NCBI GenBank assembly: GCA_004194705.1
Contig: SADC01001283.1
Coordinates: forward strand, 930,001-994,000
Direction of reading: 5' to 3'
From: Ditylenchus dipsaci
Taxonomy: Eukaryota > Nematoda > Chromadorea > Rhabditida > Anguinidae
Length of the DNA: 64,000 bases
Shown piece after piece: positions 58,501 to 64,000 of the stretch. The position numbers were made by a program, and so were the translations under genes. Every line of letters starts with the position of its first letter. Position 1 is the stretch's first letter. The notes under the pieces are model-generated. The model saw nothing but the letters and a program-made list of their open reading frames with translations. It did no database searches and had not been told where the DNA came from.

Positions 58501-61144
58501 AAGAACAAAGTTTGAAAAAAACTAAATACAGGGTGGCCCAACTTTTTCACCCACATTTCTTTTGGTCATAACTTTTGTAAGCGCGGTCACTTTTCTTGGC
58601 CAACCACTCGTTCGAAAGCTCTATAGTTGCTATTTTGTCTAATGAAAAAATTGCTATATTATTAATGACAATCGCCCATATCTGACTATTTTTTGTAAAA
58701 ATACCGATTTTGTTTTAACTGTTTTCTGTAACATCCAGGTTAAAAGTTTTTGATAACAAATAACAGACGCAGAAACAAAATGTGAACGCTGAATGAACCT
58801 TATTATTAAAACTTTGCCAAACGCTGTTGCAACCAACAGAAATGGGTGCACTACGTTTCACCGTCCCTATTTTCACCGTCCCTATTTTCACCGTTCACTA
58901 TTTTCACCGTCACTATTTTCACCGTTCACTAAATTCACCGTCAGCATTTTAGGACCGCTTTTTAGGTCTGAATTTTTCGAAATTTTTAAAAGTTTTGGCA
59001 CCAAATTGTAGCCCTGAATGTCAGCTACATTTTGGTACTACAATTTCTAAAAAAACGAAAAATTTTAGTTCTAAACTATAAAAGACGCTCACCCTGCGTT
59101 CTACCGTGATGAAAAAGTGTGAGTTTGAACGCCTTCTAAAGTTTAGTTCTAAATTTTTTTTTACTTTTTCAGAATTTGTAGTACCAAAATGTAGCTGACA
59201 TTCAGGGCTACAATTTGGTACCAAGACTGTTAAATTTTAGAAAATTTTTGATCTAAAATGCTGACGGTGAATTTAGTGAACGGTGAAAATAATGACGGTG
59301 AAATTAGTGACGGTGAAAATAGGGACGGTGAAAATAGTGAACGGTGAAAATAGTGACGGTGAAAGTAGTGAACGGTGAGAATAGGGACGGTGAAACGTAG
59401 TGCACCCACAGAAATGCATCGGTTAAGACGATTTTCATAGGCTTCAATTTATCGGTCGACCATCTCTTGAGGAAACTTCTGTCTACCGATACCTATCTGC
59501 AGATTTAAAAAGTTTTCTGTTAGAGTCACGAAAGACCAATGAGGAAGGGGCACCGTCCTAAACGTTAAAATCTTCGATAACACGACAATCCTCAGTCAAC
59601 TGTTAGCGTTATTTTGACGCTACTGTCATATAAACCCCCCCCCCCCCAAAACCGACTTTTTTGGGATGGTCAAAAACCATTTTTATGCAATAATTTTGCC
59701 ATAAAGGGACCAGAAAAGCAGTTTAAAAGGGATTATGGGCTGTGTTGGGAGGGGAAGGAATAATACAGGGGCCACTTTTTTTTAGCTGCTTTACCATGTT
59801 TTTCAACTCGGGCCGTGGCAAAAATAGACTCTATATGCATTTTATGATCAAGTGTACTTCTCGGAATCATGTCTAAGGTAAGTGAGAGCGCACATCTGTA
59901 ACTCTCAACCCTCCTGCGCCCCCTTCGGGGGCGCAGGGGGCTTGGGGTTGAGATGCGCACACCCACATACCTTAGACACAAATCACTCGAAAGCGACTCT
60001 GGATGCATGAAAAAACATGCATACCAGAGTTATTTATGCGGTAGGAAGCAGTATTCAAAACTATGTTCAACATCTTTTTTTTTTCGCCGAAGAGGACTTT
60101 CCCTCGTTCTACAAGGCCGAGCCAGAGGCCCTGCATCCAAAAATTCGGCCTAGCACTCAAAAAGCGCTAGGCCTATGAGTAAACCCGCGAGGTCCACCCC
60201 GCTGATCGGCTTGGTCCATGAAAAGTACTTATACTTGCACCACAAGTTCCTGGGTTTGAAAGTACTCTTAGACGCTTAGAGAATTAATACTCTAAGGATC
60301 CAACCATCTCGAAAAGTGGCCCCTGTAGTATTCCCTTCCCCTCCCAATACAGCCCGCAATCCCATTTAAATTGCTTTTCTGGCCCTTTTATGGCGAAATT
60401 ATTGTGTAAAAATGGTTTTTGACCATCCCTAAAAAGTCGGTTTTTGGGGGGGGGGTATATGACAGTAGGTCGATTTTTGGGGGGGGGGGTATATTACAGT
60501 AGCGCTTTTTTTTGGGGGGGGGTATATTACAGTAGCGCCGTTATTATTTATTTTGAGTCTCAATAACCACACGAATTTTTCTCTTGATTATAATAATGCA
60601 TCTGAAAACTGTGAATAAACATCCAACATCGATGTGTTTACAAAAACAGTCATATATGGGCGATTGCCATCAATAATGAAGCAATCTTTTTATTGAACAA
60701 AATGGCAAACATAGAGCTTTCGAATGAGTGGTTATTCAAGAAGTGGTTATTCAAGTGGTTATTCATGAGTGGTATAAAAAAGTATTGCCGATTTCGCCTA
60801 GAATTGTCCAAAATGACCGCGCATACAAAAAGCTATGACCAAAAGAAATGTGAGTGAAAAAGTTGGGCCACCCTGTACTAAGTTAGGGTCCCAGGCGGTT
60901 CCACTATCCTCTTTCGGTGTATGGCTGGATTCACTCACAAAGAAAATACTTACGTTCAACCCCAAATGTTCTAAAAAGTCAATTGTAAAAACAAATGAAA
61001 ATTTTCTGAGCAAACAAACTAACTTTTCGAGCTAAATTTCTTCTTGATTGACAACACAGTGTCATTCGGGCCAACCTCTTCGACAATTACTGCAGAGCTA
61101 GAAGGCGACTTGGCGTTGAACACTTCTATAGAAATCTTGGACAT
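55554..61144 (-). CDS. TECR: Trans-2-enoyl-CoA reductase (TECR/GPSN2), last step of very-long-chain fatty acid elongation
   Basis: ER membrane enzyme that reduces trans-2-enoyl-CoA with NADPH. Exon 1, 61024-61144, starts MSKISIEVFNAKSPSSSAVI, the ubiquitin-like N-domain. Then 56769-56899 (IALRLDPRGKGLRDEDTV, YYRDLGPQIAWKT), 56635-56713 (VFLMEYAGPLCVYPLFYL), 56475-56585 (LLCHSLHYAKRLYETQFVHR), 56371-56399 (TMPITNLFK) and 56082-56181 (NCTYYWGFAAFVSYFVNHPY). Next are 56007-56036 (LVGFLISELG), 55823-55957 (RDLRPAGSKERKVPYP, SCPNYTYE), 55731-55775 (AAWTSFTLMTQCLP) and 55554-55681 (MKVWANGKHRAYKKDFPNY ... PIIPFVC, TGA). Phases agree through the last nine exons. About nine residues between exon 1 and LRLDPRGK are missing, so one or two tiny exons in the 4.1-kb first intron were not found. 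Confidence 0.95.
57600..57686. repeat. GC-rich hairpin element in TECR intron
   Basis: AAGGTATGTGAGTGCGCGCA and TGCGCGCACTCACTTACCTT form a nearly perfect stem around CCCCTTCGGGGG. Same family as 51860-51965. Confidence 0.82.
57686..57926. repeat. TTAA-flanked palindromic element
   Basis: TTAAAGGGCCATTGCC and the inverse GGCAATGGCCCTTTAA. Arms include TTGGTTTCTAACAAAAC and its inverse plus GTACAGAAGTTGAATGATTAGG-type sequence, as in 3359-3598 and 26118-26572. It immediately follows the GC hairpin. Confidence 0.9.
58520..60890. repeat. 2.4-kb nested foldback in TECR intron
   Basis: Outer arms 58527-58730 (AGGGTGGCCCAACTTTTTCA ... ATTCGAAAGCTCT-like ... AATCGCCCATAT) and 60655-60887 (inverse, ending AAAAGTTGGGCCACCCT). 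Second layer 59640-59795 and 60314-60470 (AAGTCGGTTTTTGG, CTGGCCCTTTTATGGCGAAA). Inside these are the foldback 58844-59408 and the GC hairpin 59862-59995. At 60440-60545 are three copies of a G-tract plus TATATTACAGTAGCGC. No TECR exon was found within it. Confidence 0.85.
58844..59408. repeat. Foldback with CACCGTCCCTATTTT minisatellite arms
   Basis: Tips GGGTGCACTACGTTTCACCG and CGGTGAAACGTAGTGCACCC. The left array has about six units of TTCACCGTCCCTATT; the right has about nine units in inverse orientation. The core is GTAGCCCTGAATGTCAGCTA and its inverse. Unequal unit numbers show the arms change independently. Confidence 0.9.
60954..60970 (-). other. Candidate 17-nt TECR exon, unsupported by phase
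   Basis: CTTTTTAG, 17 nt (KHLGLN if read after exon 1), then GTAAGT. It continues exon 1 in frame but does not join LRLDPRGK without another exon. Listed because residues are missing exactly here. Confidence 0.25.
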
Positions 61145-61399
61145 GGCGACGACTGCAATATCCTGATGTACAAATGGTAAAAATATTGCTCTTTTACTGC
61201 AATAAAATATAGTTGTGTTCTTTCTATCTATTAGAAAAGAAAATGGCGTGAGCAATTGGATGGACTCAGCACAGCAATAGAACAAACTAATTTTAGAGAG
61301 ATGCGGCCTAATTTTCTCACCGATAACGATAATTGGTGCTGGGAGAGAAGAAGTAGACAATTATTTGAATGATTGTTCATATTTTGCAAAAATGTGTTT

Positions 61400-61910
61400 T
61401 TAAACTCATTTTGCGCTAGTTCAAAACACTGTTTTCAAAATTCAAGGTCAAGATTTCGCCGGGCAAAACTTTTTTTTTGTCACAGATTCACTTTTTTTTG
61501 TAACAGATTCACTTTTCTGTACCAGATTCACTTTTTTTCTGTCACAGATTTCCTCTTTTCTGTCACAGATTTGATTCTCGACACGAAATCAACAATTTTT
61601 TAAATTTTTGTGTGAAATTCAGGGTGGGCAAAGACCAGGTGGCTGGAGACCCACTCTGGAATGGCCAAAAGCCAAAATTATTGCTTTCCGGGGGTATACT
61701 AAGGGGGGGGTAAACTTTTTGAGAAAAATAGATTGAGCTGATCAGATTTCGGGTCCGATGGGCTTAACCGCTCAGAATTCCAGGTTTATGGTGGTTCTGA
61801 GTGGTTCAGGGTGGAGTTGGGGCCGATTAACCCCATCGTACCCGAAATCTGATCCGCTCAATCTATTTTTCTCAAAAAGTTTACCCCCCCCCCTTTAGTA
61901 TACCCCTGAA
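61400..61910. repeat. Foldback with CTGTCACAGATTCACTTTTT arm and GATTGAGC core
   Basis: The left arm has five units of roughly TTTTTCTGTCACAGATTCAC. The central palindrome is AATAGATTGAGCTGATCAGA to TCTGATCCGCTCAATCTATT. The right side carries AAGTTTACCCCCCCCC but no matching minisatellite, so the right arm is truncated. The core matches 37784-37925. Confidence 0.8.
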
Positions 61911-61944
61911 ACCCAATAATTTTGTCCTAAAAGCTGTAGGTGAA

Positions 61945-62347
61945 AACACCCGTCAAAATGTGTGAATCTTCCGTCAAATTTTCAAAACTTCTTCTTCTCG
62001 GTGATGACTTTTCAATTTTTTTATTTTTGTACACCAGCATGTAGCCCTGAATCTGTAGTTTCTAAATAGTTATCAACTGGCTGACTATAATATTGAAAAG
62101 TGGGAGAACAATTTTATTTTTTTAAACTACACCTATTCTTTCAAAATGAATTGTTCTCCCACTTTTCAATATTATAGTCAGCCAGTTGATAACTAGTTAG
62201 AAACTACAGATCCAGGGCTACATGCTGGTGCACAAAAATAAAAAAATTGAAAAGTAATCACCGAGAAAAAGAAGTTTTAAAAATTTGACGGAAGATTTAC
62301 ATATTTTGACGGGAGATTCACACATTTTGACGGGTGTTTTCAATTTT
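61945..62347. repeat. Foldback with CCCGTCAAAAT arms, copy 2
   Basis: GAAAACACCCGTCAAAATG and ATTTTGACGGGTGTTTTC at the ends, with the core GCATGTAGCCCTGAATCTGT and ACAGATCCAGGGCTACATGC. The long inner stem TTGTTCTCCCACTTTTCAAT is present in both orientations. Same family as 31292-31812. Confidence 0.9.
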
Positions 62348-62948
62348 AACCACGGTCAAGTACTGTTTGTCTTGCAATTTGCTTGTCTTGGCAAGAATTT
62401 TTTTCATAGGGAAATCTTTTTGGCGACAAGAAAAACGGTTTTTGGCAAAAAGTGTTTTGGCGACAGAAAAAAGTTTTGCTTGGACCAAGGCAAAAATGAC
62501 CGAAAACCACAGAGGGATCAAAGGAAACGAAAAAATAGTTTTTCGATAAATGTTGTTCCCACACTTTTTTCGCCTTTTCTATTGTTTTCAGGGCCTTAAA
62601 GATACTTAGACCTTGAAAAAACGCATTTTTGGGCTACCTCAAATAGTGTAGTGTTTGGAAAATTCTAGCCGAAATGTTAAAATTTTTCTAAACCTTTGCA
62701 ATCGGTCAATTTTTACTCATCGGAAAATTGCTCTGGCCATCGACCATTTCATTATTTTTAATTGCGTTGGTATTTCTCATCAAAAACAGTGCCCTCGGCT
62801 CAAATTTTTTAGAATTCTCTGTAACTTTTTCACAGCATTTTTTTAGAATTTGTTTATTGTCTACAAATATTTTCTTTTCAATACAGAATAGCGAAATTAT
62901 AAATCTGAGTTTGGCGATTTGACGAAACAAAATTATTTATTATCCTGA
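62348..62948. other. Intergenic, no gene seen
   Basis: Contains GACCAAGGCAAAAATGACCG and scattered AAAAAGTTTTGC-type repeats at 62370-62490. Otherwise AT-rich and featureless. Confidence 0.4.
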
Positions 62949-63451
62949 TTAAAAGATACAATCCCGCTTTTCTTCCTCGAAGACGCTCTGTAGATTGATG
63001 GCGCCAACATCCACCCAGTTTTCAGGCTTGGGGTCCTCTCCTACAAATAAATAAATAAAAAGTACATCCATAAAAACTGTTTGAAAAATGTCTTGGTGCC
63101 CGAGACAGATTTTTTTTGAAATCTTTTTGTTTCTATAAATTTCTTACCGATGATGTGCTTCTGGTCGATCACAAACTTGATCTTTCTGTGGCAAGGGGTG
63201 CCTCCGTCATTGCAATCTGTCCAGACGTACAATACGGGACTGGAAAAATACTTATATTTACAATATTATTATTCTACAATAGTATTGTAACAATACACAA
63301 AAAAGGTCTGTGTAAAACTTTGATTCTAACTTACTCGATGTTGGTCAGTTCTCGGGTGTATCCATTCAGTTTGAACTCTGAAAACCAGAATTTCAGTTTT
63401 CAAATTGTGTTTTGAGTCCTCTTACCTCCATTTGGGTCAATGAACTTTTCG
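62949..63451 (-). CDS. Transthyretin-like (TTL) family protein, 3' exons
   Basis: Small, usually secreted beta-sandwich proteins expanded in nematodes; some act as extracellular bridging or signalling proteins. Exons 63426-63451 (EKFIDPNG), 63335-63377 (EFKLNGYTRELTNID), 63148-63239 (PVLYVWTDCNDGGTPCHRKI, then KFVIDQKHII) and 62949-63040 (GEDPKPENWVDVGAINLQSV, then FEEEKRDCIF, TAA). All phases agree. The family signature is the pattern GxFxLxGxTREITxIDPVLYI, then DCNDxGTPCxRK and the ending ExERDCI. The signal peptide and first strands should be further left on this strand (higher coordinates), beyond the repeat at 63466-63740 or outside the window. Confidence 0.9.
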
Positions 63452-63465
63452 CTAAAGATTGTAAT

Positions 63466-63740
63466 GATCAGGGTAGGATTCGGTTGGGTTTTTTCGAAAC
63501 GGTAAGAGCGGCTATTTTTAAATAACAATTTTCGGTCCTAGTCTTTTTCAATTTTTTCCTGTCAGTTAACCGGTCTTTACCTGGTTTTCGGCTCAGTATT
63601 TTTGTCATAAAACCAGAATTTTTATAACCGAAATAAAAACCGGCTCCCGATTTTCGGTTGTTCCAGTTTTTTGAAACCCGTTTTCCAGTTTCGGTTTACC
63701 GACCAGTCCGGTTGACCGATCGGAACCTACCCTATTAACA
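63466..63740. repeat. Foldback of ACCGGTTTTCGGTT words next to the TTL exons
   Basis: AGGGTAGGATTCGGTTGG at the left and CCGATCGGAACCTACCCT at the right are inverted. Between them AACCGG, TTTTCGG and CCAGTTTT words repeat. It lies 15 bp upstream of the first visible TTL exon (minus-strand sense). Confidence 0.68.
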
Positions 63741-63848
63741 GCGAGGGCGATTATTAATATGTCGTATATTCTCGAATAGAGCCCCTCTCAAAAGTGACAG
63801 TTCTGCATTTGTGGCGTTATGTTTTTGACCTTTTTTTTTTATTGACCC

Positions 63849-64000
63849 TTAAAGGACCATAGCTGTAGCCGACAACGAGAATTTCAAATGTTTCAATTCG
63901 CGCGGGACAGTTCTCTTTCGTCTTTAATTGTACTCTTTTGAGTCATTCGAAACAAGTCAAAAGAGTACAGTGCGAGACGAAAGAGAACTGTCCCGCGCGA
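63849..64000. repeat. TTAA palindromic element, cut by the window end
   Basis: TTAAAGGACCATAGCTGTAG, then CTCTTTCGTC arms and the start of the inverse arm (GACGAAAGAGAACTGTCCCG). Same family as 16512-16713. The right end lies outside the window. Confidence 0.88.

Larger units (their letters stand above)
56900..58519. other. TECR first intron, proximal part with repeats
   Basis: Besides the elements listed separately, 57425-57600 carries GCCTTGGTCCCC. It also has the CTACCGCATAAAGAAACTCT phrase shared, inverted, with 24830, 54490 and 60025. 57300-57470 and 58020-58200 are inverted versions of one another (ACTTGGGGGTGCCCC against GGGGCCCCCAAGT; TTGACCGATTGCCTTGG against CCAAGGCAATCGTCAACTT). 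They form an outer palindrome around 57430-58100. Confidence 0.6.

Overview
This is a window of a eukaryotic nuclear genome, most likely a nematode. It is AT-rich. Genes are split into many short exons separated by introns that are often only 41-57 bp, with TTTTCAG-type 3' splice sites. The last gene encodes a transthyretin-like (TTL) protein, a family found essentially in nematodes. No bacterial, organellar, tRNA, rRNA or CRISPR feature was found. All assignments come from reading translated exons against remembered family motifs; no search was run.

Host genes, left to right. (1) The C-terminal part of a PARP1/PARP2-type poly(ADP-ribose) polymerase on + (226-2555), whose N-terminal exons lie before the window. 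(2) A very large UBR3-type E3 ubiquitin ligase gene on + (about 11.67-47.67 kb) with more than 35 recognisable exons. These include the UBR box, the HLPLHR block, a split RING-H2 and the cysteine-rich C-terminal cap. Exons as small as 12, 17 and 24 nt were located by splice phase and alignment. (3) A zinc-knuckle (CCHC) protein resembling ZCCHC7/AIR on - (about 52.2-53.85 kb), possibly decaying. (4) A nearly complete trans-2-enoyl-CoA reductase (TECR) gene on - (55.55-61.14 kb). (5) The 3' exons of a TTL protein gene on - (62.95-63.45 kb).

Most of the remaining sequence is transposable DNA. There are two intron-containing Tigger/pogo transposons (4.27-6.69 and 21.66-23.82 kb). A Ty3/gypsy LTR retrotransposon on - (41.83-46.92 kb) has near-identical 161-bp LTRs and a GTAAC target duplication. 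An internally deleted piggyBac relic with TTAA ends lies at 48.34-49.79 kb. At least six short elements have pogo-like ends (CAGT...ACTG, TA target), and there is a SINE-like family.

The dominant feature is a dense collection of palindromic (foldback) elements, often nested. Two classes stand out. One is a TTAA-flanked family of roughly 200-450 bp. The other is a set of larger foldbacks whose arms contain short tandem repeats (minisatellites) of differing unit sequence around a conserved core, in the style of Drosophila FB or Galileo elements. UBR3 introns contain many of these, and the gypsy element sits in the loop of one of them.

Several UBR3 exons show apparent one-base frame offsets. 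These could be assembly indels, unrecognised splicing or decay. PARP, TECR and TTL show none in the exons I could place.
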